38,646 nucleotides of DNA from assembly GCF_002455975.1 (NCBI RefSeq), contig NZ_DKLM01000081.1, positions 1 through 38,646 on the forward strand, written 5' to 3'. The first letter of the stretch is position 1. Every line of letters begins with the position of its first letter. Below, in pieces: positions 1 to 9,104 of the stretch. This stretch comes from Clostridium sp. UBA6640 (GTDB lineage Bacteria; Bacillota; Clostridia; Clostridiales; Clostridiaceae). The notes beneath the pieces were generated by a model. That model worked only from the letters and a program-made list of their open reading frames with translations, was not told the origin of the DNA and made no database searches. The position numbers were made by a program, and so were the translations under genes.

Positions 1-1737
1 TACTTGAAAGAAAGCTTACCAGAATATATGGTTCCATCTTACTTTGTAAAACTAGATAAAATGCCGACAACATCGAATGGAAAGCTTGATAGAAGATCAC
101 TTCCAGAACCAAATTTAGATGTAACCTTAACTGAATATGAAGCGCCAAGAAATAAAGTTGAAGAGACTTTAGCAAAAATATGGAGTGAAATATTAGGTAT
201 AGAACGAATAGGAATAAATGATAGCTTTTTTGAAATTGGTGGACATTCCTTAAAAGCGGTACAAGTTGTTAGTTTGATACAAAAAGAGTTTGGAATTAAG
301 ATATCTTTGAAGGATATATATAATTCATCCAATATTTCATCCTTGTCCAAAGCAATAAGGATTAGCAAAAATTATGTTGCTATATATAATGAGATAGTAC
401 CTTTACCTAAACAAGAAAGTTATGATCTTTCTTATGCTCAAAAGAGGTTATGGATTCTTAATCAGTTGCAACCTAATAGTCCAGCGTATAATATGTCAGA
501 ATGCTTTACATTATTTGAAGAAGTGAATGCTAATGTTATACAAAATATATTTAATATTCTTATACAAAGGCATGACGCATTTAGGACACGATTTAAAGAT
601 AAGGATGGAGTAGTAGTTCAGATCATTGATGAAAATGCTAACTTTAATATTGATAAGGAAGACTTATCAATATTAGGCCAAGAAGAAAAAAATAAGGAAA
701 GAAAAAGAATATATGACGAAATTGCTACTAAAATATTTAATCTGGAAGAAGGGCCACTTATTCATATAAAATTAGTTAAATTAGCATATAGTGAATATGA
801 TTTGATTTATTGTATGCATCATATTATTTCTGATGGCTGGTCTTTAGAAGTATTGAAGAAGGAATTTCTCTTATTGTATGAAGCACATAAACAAGGAAGA
901 GAGTATGAATTAGAACCTTTAAAAATACAATATAAAGACTTTGCATCATGGCAAAATAAATTAATTGAAAATAAAGAAATGGCACAACCTGCTAAGGCAT
1001 TTTGGCAAAAACAGCTAAGAGGAGAAGTTCCAATTTTAAAATTACCAGTAGATTATATAGCTAGTAGCCTTAATAATAGAGAAAGTAGAGGATATAGAAT
1101 TGTTCTAGCTAAAGATAAAAAAGATAAATTAAAAGAATTAGCTCAAGAAAATGGTGTAAGTTTTTTTGTAGTGATGATAACAACCTTTAAATTCTTTTTA
1201 TCTGATTTAACAAAGCAAAGAGATATATTAATTGGAACTGCAACATTTGGGAGAGAACATGCAGACTTACAAAATGTGATTGGGTATTTTATAAATACCA
1301 CAATTCTTAGAAATGAAATTAATGCGGAAGAAAGCTTTACTGATTTATTACAAAGAATAAATAAAAACACATTATTTGCATTAGAATATCAAAGCTATCC
1401 ATTAGAGTTAATTGTAGATGAATTAAAAATTAAGTATCCAAAGATATCTGCGTTTTTTAATATGTTGAATATGGGAGAAAGCACCAGAGAATATATTAAT
1501 GACTTTAACTGTTATCATATTGATAAGGTACAAGATATTAAGTTTGAGTTAGTATGGTATGTTACTGAATATGCTAATGGAATAGAAATTATGTGTGATT
1601 ATCTTTTAGGATTATTTGAACCTTTAACAATTGAGTATATGATGAAAAGATATATGTTGCTTTTGGATAAGGTGTTAACAGATCATAATAAGTTACTTAA
1701 AGAATATGTTGTAGATAAGAAAAAAAGAAAACTTTAA
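1..1737 (+). CDS. NRPS, C-terminal part (A tail - PCP - C), 5' truncated by window
   Basis: The reading frame is open at base 1, so the gene begins upstream. The visible part starts in the end of an adenylation domain: an A9-like LPEYMVP and an A10-like NGKLDRR (about residue 25, counting from base 4). A peptidyl carrier domain follows with FFEIGGHSLKA, its phosphopantetheine serine at about residue 82. Then comes a full condensation domain (about 140-560) with the HHxxxDG motif as HHIISDG (residues 272-278) and a late IGYFINT motif. The protein ends just after the C domain. Family knowledge: this C domain would join the upstream peptidyl chain to the amino acid loaded by the next A-PCP. The following gene starts directly with an A domain, so the last module is split over two proteins. 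The amino acid used by the upstream A domain cannot be read here. Confidence 0.93.
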   Translation, partial: YLKESLPEYMVPSYFVKLDKMPTTSNGKLDRRSLPEPNLDVTLTEYEAPRNKVEETLAKIWSEILGIERIGINDSFFEIGGHSLKAVQVVSLIQKEFGIKISLKDIYNSSNISSLSKAIRISKNYVAIYNEIVPLPKQESYDLSYAQKRLWILNQLQPNSPAYNMSECFTLFEEVNANVIQNIFNILIQRHDAFRTRFKDKDGVVVQIIDENANFNIDKEDLSILGQEEKNKERKRIYDEIATKIFNLEEGPLIHIKLVKLAYSEYDLIYCMHHIISDGWSLEVLKKEFLLLYEAHKQGREYELEPLKIQYKDFASWQNKLIENKEMAQPAKAFWQKQLRGEVPILKLPVDYIASSLNNRESRGYRIVLAKDKKDKLKELAQENGVSFFVVMITTFKFFLSDLTKQRDILIGTATFGREHADLQNVIGYFINTTILRNEINAEESFTDLLQRINKNTLFALEYQSYPLELIVDELKIKYPKISAFFNMLNMGESTREYINDFNCYHIDKVQDIKFELVWYVTEYANGIEIMCDYLLGLFEPLTIEYMMKRYMLLLDKVLTDHNKLLKEYVVDKKKRKL

Positions 1738-1746
1738 AATAGTATT

Positions 1747-1790
1747 TAATTATCCCATAAAATATAAATATTAATTTTATGGGATAATTA
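1747..1790. repeat. Perfect 17-bp hairpin between the two NRPS genes
   Basis: Bases 1747-1763 and 1774-1790 are exact inverted repeats around a 10-base loop. The stem contains ATCCCAT/ATGGGAT. No proper T-run follows on either side, so it is a weak terminator candidate. It could attenuate or process the transcript between the two NRPS genes, or be the remains of a small mobile repeat. Confidence 0.6.
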
Positions 1791-1837
1791 CTATTTATTA
1801 CATTTTAAATTCAGAAGTATGGAAGGGATGTAAATAT

Positions 1838-4294
1838 ATGATAATTCAAAAATTTGAGCAGGAAGTGGAGAAAAATCCTAATCGTATAGCTATCAAAACT
1901 TTGGAAAATGGAATTACTTATAAAGTGCTAAACAATTATGCAAATGTATTGGCTAAGGAAATAATTGGTAATTATAATACGATTAATCCTAGGGAAAAGA
2001 AAAAGATTGCTGCCCTTTTGTTTGAGCATGACAAAGACATGATTATTGGCACCATAGGTGCATTAAAAGCACAGACTATATATGTGCCATTAGATCCAAG
2101 TTATCCAACAAGACGGTTAATTTATATGCTTGAAAATTCTGAAGCAGATTTTATTGTAACAAATGATAAAAATTTAGAACTGGCTATATGCCTAATCGAG
2201 GAATCAGAGGTAGATATACGAATTATTAATGTGGATCAAATTGATATAGAATGTTCTACAGAAAATATTAATCGAAAAGTTTCTATTGATGATATTGCAT
2301 ATATTTTATATACATCAGGTTCAACTGGAAATCCAAAAGGGATTTTTCAAACTCATAGAAATGTATTGCATTTTATACAATGTTATAAAAATACATTATC
2401 CATAACTAATGAAGATAGGATGACCTTGTTTTCTGCATTTAGTCATGATGCTTCAATTATGGACATATACGGAGCATTATTAAATGGAGCTACACTGTAT
2501 CCATTAAATATAAAATCCCAAGTAGGAATTGATAAGATTGCGAATTGGTTAGAAGAGGAGAAAATTACAATTTGGCACTCAGTTCCGACGGTATATAGAT
2601 ATTTTATTAATGCACTAACAGGAACTGAAAAATTTAGTACGTTACGCTTCATTGTTTTAGGTGGAGAAAATGTAATATTACATGATGTGGAGATGTTCCA
2701 AAGAATATTTGCTAACGCTAAGTTAGTAAATTTATATGGGCAGACGGAGTCTTCTTTTAACTCAGCGCAAATATATTCTGTAGATTCAAAAGTTAAGAAA
2801 GTAATGTTAGGAGAAGCAGTACAGGAAACTGAAATTTTAGTGGTAAATGAGAATAGGGAAGAAGTATTTCCATTGGAAGTTGGAGAAATTGTTATTTTAA
2901 GTGATTATGTTGCTCTTGGTTATTGGAAAGATGAAGAAAAAAGTAGAGAAGTTTTTCAATATAGTTCAGAGGTAGGTCGAACTTATTGGACTGGAGATTT
3001 AGGCAAATTACTAGCGGATGGGAGTATTGAGTTTGTAGGACGTAAGGGTTCACAAGTAAAAATAAGGGGTTATAGAATAGAAGTTGAAGAGATAGAAAAT
3101 AATTTATTGGAGAATGAATTTGTGAAGGAAACAGTAGTTTTAGGTAGAAAGGATACGGATGGATATGACTATCTGTGTGCATATATAGTTTCTGATAAAA
3201 AACTAACTACAAGCTACCTAGGCGAATACCTTTCTGAAAGAGTACCTGATTATATGATACCATCATTCTTTGTGCAATTAGATAAAATACCAGTGACACC
3301 AAATGGAAAGGTAGATAGAAAGGCATTATCAGAGCTAGATAGAAGCATAGCAACAGTGTCAGAATATGAAGCGCCAAGAAATGAAATAGAAGAAAAACTA
3401 TCAACTATATGGAAGGAGGTGTTAAAGGTGGATAGGGTTGGAATAAATGATAATTTCTTTGAGTTAGGAGGGCATTCACTAAAAGCTATAAGCATTGCAG
3501 AAAAAACATATAAACAATTGGATATAAAAATACCAATAACACAAATACTTAATAAAGAAACAATAAAAGAAATAACAATGGATATATTAGACAACGAATT
3601 TATCGAGTATCTTGAGAAAATTACAAGGTTGAATGATGAGAAAGATAAGAAAGTGTTTGCTTTTCCACCTATTATTGGATATGGTGTTACTTTTAAAGGA
3701 TTAGCAAATATAATAAATTCTCATTCAGTATATGCATTTAATTTTATAGAGAGTGAAAATCGGATTAAAGAATATGTAGATCTAATAATAGATGTTCAAA
3801 AAGAAGGACCATATATTTTAATGGGTTATTCAGCAGGTGGAAAATTAGCATTTGAAGTTGCAAAAGAATTAGAGAATCAAGGGTATGAAGTATCAGATAT
3901 AATATTAATTGATTCTGGCGTGAAAGAAATGAGTACTATCGGTTCAAATGATAATTCCGAAATTATAGAAAATGTAGAAAGATTTATGTCGCTAGAAGCA
4001 CCATTAATGTGGGAATATATTAATGAATCAGTTAAAAGAAAGACGTATAATTATTCACTATATTTTAATAAACTTATTAACGAAGGTAAAGTGAATGCTA
4101 ATATTTATCAAGTCTCATGCTCGAATGAAGATGTAGATGATGAATTAATAAGATTGAAAAAAAAGTGGAAAGATTTAACCACAAAATATTTTGTAATGTA
4201 TGAGGGTAATGGTAAACATGGAAATATGTTAGAAGGAGATTACTGTGAAAAAAATGCACAAATAATAAAAGAAATATTAATTTCTTTGGAATAG
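1838..4294 (+). CDS. NRPS termination protein, A-PCP-TE
   Basis: This 818-residue protein loads one amino acid and releases the finished peptide. The A domain (about 1-500) shows the ATP-binding loop YTSGSTGNPKG near residue 158, an A4-like region SHDASIMDIYG, an A5-like LYGQTESS and A10 NGKVDRK near 489. The PCP has FFELGGHSLKA with the carrier serine at 547. The thioesterase (about 605-818) has GYSAGG with nucleophile Ser665 and a late GKHGNM giving the likely catalytic His794. Aligning by eye to GrsA gives the pocket residues D-A-M-H-I-L-L-F-N-K, which match no code I know. YGQTES in place of the usual YGPTET is also uncommon. It has no condensation domain and must work with the C domain ending the gene before it, 100 bases upstream. 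A GGAAGGGATG ribosome site precedes the ATG. Confidence 0.93.
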   Translation: MIIQKFEQEVEKNPNRIAIKTLENGITYKVLNNYANVLAKEIIGNYNTINPREKKKIAALLFEHDKDMIIGTIGALKAQTIYVPLDPSYPTRRLIYMLENSEADFIVTNDKNLELAICLIEESEVDIRIINVDQIDIECSTENINRKVSIDDIAYILYTSGSTGNPKGIFQTHRNVLHFIQCYKNTLSITNEDRMTLFSAFSHDASIMDIYGALLNGATLYPLNIKSQVGIDKIANWLEEEKITIWHSVPTVYRYFINALTGTEKFSTLRFIVLGGENVILHDVEMFQRIFANAKLVNLYGQTESSFNSAQIYSVDSKVKKVMLGEAVQETEILVVNENREEVFPLEVGEIVILSDYVALGYWKDEEKSREVFQYSSEVGRTYWTGDLGKLLADGSIEFVGRKGSQVKIRGYRIEVEEIENNLLENEFVKETVVLGRKDTDGYDYLCAYIVSDKKLTTSYLGEYLSERVPDYMIPSFFVQLDKIPVTPNGKVDRKALSELDRSIATVSEYEAPRNEIEEKLSTIWKEVLKVDRVGINDNFFELGGHSLKAISIAEKTYKQLDIKIPITQILNKETIKEITMDILDNEFIEYLEKITRLNDEKDKKVFAFPPIIGYGVTFKGLANIINSHSVYAFNFIESENRIKEYVDLIIDVQKEGPYILMGYSAGGKLAFEVAKELENQGYEVSDIILIDSGVKEMSTIGSNDNSEIIENVERFMSLEAPLMWEYINESVKRKTYNYSLYFNKLINEGKVNANIYQVSCSNEDVDDELIRLKKKWKDLTTKYFVMYEGNGKHGNMLEGDYCEKNAQIIKEILISLE

Positions 4295-4517
4295 CTAAGC
4301 ATTTCAGTAGTTTTTTACGAACCATTTCTATAACTCTGAAAATAAATTTAAGGGTACATTTAAATTAAGTCCTATTGTAAAAAATAGAGAATGAATCTCT
4401 TGAACTGTTTCTAAAGAGGTAAACCATGTTTTTAAAGAATCTGTAGTTATATTTACCTACAACATCAATAGCAATTATTTCGCTATCAGACAATATATAA
4501 ATAAAGATATTAAATGA

Positions 4518-5239
4518 AAAAGAGAATATGAAAAAATTGTAATTGAATCAAGAGTGGAAGATATTACAGAAGAAAAATTGTTCAGGATAAGACAAGCAAC
4601 TAATACAGAATTTGATATTGCAGTAGGATTCGAATCTGCTAATCCACTTATAAGAAATCTATGCATAAATAAAAGTTTTGAAAATAGTGTATTTGAAGCA
4701 AATTGCAATATATGGAAAAAATACAATATTAATATAATTCCATTGATGATGTTAAAGCCACCTTTCTTAACTGAATATGAAGCAATTGAGGATTATATAA
4801 AAAGTTTGGAATATTTAGAGCAGTTTAATTTTAAAAGAATTGATATGGAATTACCAACAGTTGAAAATGTACTATTATGCATGACTTATGGACATGCAAC
4901 ATGTACAATCCTGCAAAACTTTGGTCTGTCATTAAGATACTTGAAGAAAGATATAAGATAGGATTAAAAACTTCTATATACATAAGCCCACCAAATTATT
5001 CTGTTTCGGCAGAGGCGAAGGCAGAGAATTGCTCAAAATGTGATGACACTATTTACAAGGCGTTTGAAGAGTATAACATGCATGGAGATGTTTCTATATT
5101 CAAGATGATTGAGTGTTCATGCAAAAAAGAGTGGAAAGGTTTACTAGAAAATCAAAATAAAGAAGAAAAATTGGATGAACTAGTAAAAAGTATTTTAGAG
5201 CAATTGATAAATAGGACCCAAAAAATAATTAGTATATAA
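4518..5239 (+). pseudogene. Broken radical SAM gene resembling archaeosine-type RaSEA
   Basis: Two overlapping frames read as one decayed protein. The first, ending at 4961, carries IVIESRVEDITEEKL, ESANPLIRNLCINKSF and LMMLKPPFLTEYEAIEDY. The second continues from about 4880 with NMYNPAKLWSVIKILEE and an ISPPNYS segment, then runs to 5239. From memory these resemble the radical SAM family that includes the archaeosine enzyme RaSEA; only a profile search can settle this. A frameshift lies between about 4877 and 4920. The N-terminus, including the CxxxCxxC iron-sulfur motif, is gone, and an in-frame TGA at 4515 blocks upstream extension. It is therefore almost certainly inactive. It lies 220 bases behind the NRPS genes, in the same direction. 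Confidence 0.7.
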
Positions 5240-6032
5240 AGAGAAATGTTTGTCTGTGAACTCAAGTTCGTAGCAAGATAGATGAGAATCACTATAGTAG
5301 CAATTTAAATTATTTACAATAAGATTCAAAATATCATATTATTCATGATAAATCTACCATTAAAATGTATATAAATTATTCCATAAATATTATTTTATTC
5401 TAGCATACATTCAATTTAAGTAAAGAAAATTAATCCATGGTTAAGATTGAATGCTAAGGTTAATAATTACAGAACAAATAAAAAGCAGTCTAAGATAATC
5501 TTACTAATTAAAATAAAGGGGACATCTTAGACTACGATTAAAAATACTAATAAAGTTTTAGCACAAAACCTTCAAAATTTATAAGATACTCTTTAAATTA
5601 TTTAATTTCTGACATTTTATGAATAATGTTAAAAAGCTAATTTCAATTGAGTATTGCTAAGAATTAAAAATTAACAGTTTAATCTTAGAAAGTTCGTGTT
5701 TAAATTTTGAAAGATTTTTTACTTGTGGTTATTTTTGGAATGGTGATACTTTTATCTTTACGATACCATTTTTAAAGTTTTTTATATTTAAAATAATAAA
5801 GTCATATCCAACTTTTAATGTAACTACAATTTATACTTACTTTTAATTGAAATTATTTACATTACAAATTAGTTTCTGATTAGTCTCTGAATTAATTTAT
5901 AGCTATCATAGAAAAGGTTAATTCAAGTTGTCCAATATTTTAATTAAAATTGTGGTGTATTTTTAGATTAACATATACAATAAGAAAGTAACCTAAAAAG
6001 TTTAGACTTAAAATTTAGAAGGAGGATTTTAA
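5240..6032. other. Long non-coding stretch with two inverted repeats
   Basis: I see no convincing gene in these 790 bases. An exact 10-base inverted repeat lies at 5487-5496 and 5524-5533 (AGTCTAAGAT/ATCTTAGACT). A second, bulged one pairs 5402-5415 with 5447-5457 (TAGCAT-ATTCAAT). They may be old element ends. The last bases hold a strong AGAAGGAGG ribosome site for the broken methyltransferase gene at 6033. Confidence 0.5.
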
Positions 6033-6889
6033 ATGAAAAAAGAAATTATTAACTTAAATAGTGTAGAAAATATGAAAAACTATAATTTAGATGGCAAAAG
6101 AAAAGTATGTATTGACATAAATGAAGAAGCATGGAATGATGAAAATTATTATGCTTGGGTATAGAGATTTGGAAAGCCTAGTGAAGCAATTAAAAAAAGC
6201 ATTAAGGATCCAATATCAACTCTCTCCATACTTTATAGTAAAATGGGAGATGTAAAGGGGAAAAAATTATGAATTTAATGGGTTCTAATGGGCATAAGAC
6301 TGTAGCATTAGCTTTATTAGGAGCAGATGTAACTGTAGTTGATTTTTCAGAATCAAATAGACATTATGCTATGGAATTGGCAGAAGCGGGCGGAGTGACA
6401 ATAAAATACATTGTATCAGATGTGCTTAAACTGTCTAAAGAGCAGCTCATAAATGATTATGATATTATATTTGCAGAAATGGGTATATTGCACTATTTTA
6501 TGGATTTAAAACCTTTTATACATATAATTTATAAACTTCTGGATGAGAAAGGATTATTTATAATTAAGGATTTTCATCCAATTTCGACTAAATTAATTAC
6601 ATCAAGAGGTTCAACTGCTAAAGTTCGTAAGCATAAGGTTACAGGAGACTATTTTGATACTACATTAGAAGAAAAAAATGTATCTTACTCAAAATATTTA
6701 GTGGGTTATGAAGAGTCTAAAAAAGTACTACTCCGCAAATGGAATCTTGGAGAAATAATTACTGCTGTTGCTAAAGAAAAGCTAGTTATTAAGAGCTTAG
6801 ATGAAGAACCAAACTTGTCTTCTGATGTTTATGATAAAGGTATTCCCAAGACATTTACATTGGTAGCAGAAAAAAATGTTAATATATAA
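6033..6889 (+). pseudogene. SAM-dependent methyltransferase broken by a TAG stop and a frameshift
   Basis: A strong ribosome site precedes the ATG at 6033, and the first 43 codons read well up to YYAWV, then TAG at 6162-6164. The same frame continues with RFGKPSEAIKK as far as GDVKGKK, then a run of six A's near 6261-6266 is one base short. The rest continues in another frame from about 6267 as IMNLMGSNGHKTVALALLGA, a class I SAM-binding glycine loop. After it come VTVVDFSESN, an acidic strand end, and DFHPISTKLI. The region after 6269 is a clean 206-codon frame to 6889. The TAG sits where a lysine would be expected, one base from AAG. Two lesions in 100 bases point to a pseudogene or to sequencing error. 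Its substrate is unknown to me. Confidence 0.8.
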
Positions 6890-6967
6890 AAGGATAGATT
6901 TAAGAGTTAGTATAATCAGAGTGTGTGAAATTATTTCTGTAAATAGCTTTCTATGATAATTATTTTG

Positions 6968-7002
6968 AAGGCATGGAGGTCATGATATGACTACCATGCC
7001 TT
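6968..7002. terminator. Hairpin behind the methyltransferase pseudogene
   Basis: AAGGCATGG at 6968-6976 pairs with CCATGCCTT at 6994-7002, and an inner GTCAT/ATGAC extends the stem. A short T-rich stretch (TTAATTTTAAT) follows on the plus strand. It lies inside the left end of the IS256 relic, so it could equally be the relic's own end structure. Confidence 0.5.
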
Positions 7003-7084
7003 AATTTTAATATAATAGTAAATAAATTACATGCCAAGCACACCCTCTTAATACGGGCGTACTTTTTCATATTAGCCGTAAACT

Positions 7085-8265
7085 TTAAGGAAGTCTTCCT
7101 TCATACATTATGGATAGTTCTCCATAAACTTTACCCCAATCTCTAAGTGGTAAATTCCACTTTTGTGGTTTCAAAAGTTGCTAAGTACAACGCTTTAAGC
7201 AAAGAAGTATCACTTGAAATACATTTCGCTGACGATTTAACCTACGATAAGTACTATTAAGGCTTTCTAATAGCATTAGTTGTATATATAACATTACGTA
7301 CATCAGCAGAAAACCTAAATATAGGGCTTATAACATCCCAATTAGCTGACCAGCTTTTCATTGCATTAGGATAGTGTTCTTGCTCTTCAGCTGGTGCATG
7401 ATATATAGTTTTTAGATCTGTAGCAAATTCTTTTTTATCTTTATTAGCAACATACTTTAGAGTATTACGGACTTGATGCACTACAAAGCGTCGATATTCA
7501 GTGTTAGGAAAAGCTACATTAATAGACTCCTTAATTCCAGAAAGTCCATCAGCACAAAGAATTAGGATATCTTTTACACTTCTGTTTTTCAACTCATTTA
7601 GTACACTAAGTCAGTATTTGCTCCTTTCATTTTGTCCTATTTGAATACTAATAACTTATTTTTTACATTCTTTATTTATTCCAACAATAACATAAGCAGC
7701 CAGTTTTTTAATAACATGATTATCCCTTATAGAAAAGTGTACAGCATCAATATAAACTATTGGATAAACTTGAGAAAGTGGTCGTTGCTTCCAATCTTCA
7801 ATCTCTGGAAGTGCTTATCGGTAATATCAGAAATCATTCCTTCACTAGCTTCAAAACCGTATATGTATTCTATTTAATCTGAAATTTGACGAGTTATAAG
7901 ACCTTTGGCGTACATTCCAATTATTTTATCTTCAATATTAGAGATATCTTTTTATCTCTTTTTAACAACATTTGGTTCAAAAGAACAATTACGATCTTGT
8001 AGTACATCAATTTCCATTTCACCATATTTGCTACGAATAAACTTTTGTTTCTTCCCATTTCTTGCATTTGAGCTATCTGTACAATCGTATGGTGCATAAC
8101 CTAGATGATTGTACATTTCAGTTGCAAGTATACTCTCAATAGTACCTCCAAGTAGGTCCTTCAAGGCCTCTGAATATCTTCAGCAGATTGGATGTCATAC
8201 TCTCTAATTAAATCTTCAATAATATTCTTTTTCCCTTCACTTAATCTTTCTTTTCTTTTATCCAT
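7085..8265 (-). pseudogene. IS256-family transposase, multiple frameshifts
   Basis: Reading the minus strand from ATG at 8265, MDKRKERLSEGKKN leads by a frameshift to KDLLGGTIESIL and NHLGYAPYDC, then, after further stops and shifts, to DILILCADGLSGIKES, FVVHQVRNTLKYV and IYTTNAI. The C-terminal tail reads KVYGELSIMYEGRLP and stops at 7085. These are typical IS256-family (mutator-like, DDE) transposase segments in the right order. At least four frame changes or stops lie between the pieces, so no active transposase can be made. Confidence 0.88.
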
Positions 8266-8344
8266 AAAAAACAGCCTACCATGATATTTTAATTTTATCA
8301 TAGAAAGTTGCTATTATTTGTAATTTACAGAGTTTTTTTCATAG

Positions 8345-8700
8345 GCTCATTTTTTATAAGTAATGCTATAAAAAGCGCAAAATGGATCTCAACTTTTTGC
8401 TTAGATTCATCGCTAAAAAAGCAAGAGAAATAACACTTTCTGAAATTTATTTAAGTTTAGCAGCTATTTTATTTAAATCATAAGCTATTTTGCCCTCGCC
8501 AAATTTACCATTAACAATGCTTCTATCACAAATATCAATGTATTCTTAATTTTTATCAACGGTTTCGTCCTTTTTAGGACGACCCAAAGCAGGGCCACTT
8601 ATTTTTATGTTATTTTCCTTATGATAATCCAAATTACCACTAGTTATGCATATCTTGTTCACAAGAACTCTAAGTAAAATAGGGGTAATATTGACATACT
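8345..8700 (-). pseudogene. C-terminal relic of an IS1182-like transposase
   Basis: On the minus strand one frame reads SGPALGRPKKDETVDKN, stop, EYIDICDRSIVNGKFGEGK, then DLNKIAAKLK, stop, and ISESVISLAFLAMNLSKKLR before ending near 8345. This resembles the C-terminal part of IS1182/IS5-group DDE transposases, as far as I can recognise them. At least two in-frame stops are present and the catalytic N-terminal part is missing. The IS256 relic ends within about 15 bases of this fragment, so the IS256 copy probably landed at or near the end of this older element. Confidence 0.6.
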
Positions 8701-8739
8701 ATTTTCTTAAAAAACCTACCTTGGTAGTATCAAAAGATT

Positions 8740-9104
8740 TTATTTTAAAACCTTTATATTTTAATATCTCATTTTTAATATCTCATTTTTAATATCAACA
8801 ATTTCAATAGGTACATTTAGTTGTGCGGCAATGAAACTATAGGTACATTCCCCCCAAACTAAACACATTACAATTTCATCAGAGATACTTTCATTAATAA
8901 CTATAAATCTTGATTGATAGAAGTAGTGCTTTTGAAATTACCTAAATCATGATATACAATTTCAATATTCATCATTTCAGCAATTTCAAATGGATTCCTA
9001 GTGTGGTATGCTTTAATTAACCTATTACATTCCTCATAAGCGCATATCTTTCCTTTATGGAGTATTAGATATTTCAGTTTTAGGGTTTGAGTTCTTTTTA
9101 CCAT
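8740..9104 (-). pseudogene. ImmA/IrrE-like metallopeptidase relic
   Basis: From ATG at 9104 the minus strand reads a 67-residue piece containing CNRLIKAYHTRNPFEIAEMM and NIEIVYHDLGNFK, typical of the start of ImmA/IrrE (phage or mobile-element repressor-cleaving) proteins. A frameshift near 8910 is followed by FIVINESISDEIV and AAQLNVPIEIVDIKNEILK. The HExxH zinc motif expected after the ISDE segment cannot be read. The gene is inactive as it stands and is probably debris of a mobile element. The assignment rests on the N-terminal motifs only. Confidence 0.45.

Larger units (their letters stand above)
6936..8331 (-). mobile_element. IS256-family insertion sequence, decayed
   Basis: A minus-strand transposase relic is flanked by matching ends. 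CTTTCTATGATAA at 6947-6959 is repeated inverted at 8295-8307, and TCTGTAAAT at 6936-6944 is repeated inverted at 8323-8331. The spacing between the two blocks differs (2 bases against 15), so the left end has probably lost 13 bases. The total length of about 1.4 kb fits IS256 elements. I cannot see a target duplication with confidence. Confidence 0.7.

Noticed and set aside
2892..4325. Several minus-strand frames opposite the NRPS genes
   Set aside because: They are shadows of the strong plus-strand NRPS coding sequence and lack translation signals.
6162..6164. TAG in the methyltransferase as a recoded (pyrrolysine) codon
   Set aside because: A second lesion, a frameshift about 100 bases later, makes plain gene decay or sequencing error far more likely, and no pyrrolysine system is visible.
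7632..8099. Plus-strand open frames of 64-81 codons
   Set aside because: They are opposite-strand shadows of the IS256 transposase relic, with no ribosome sites.
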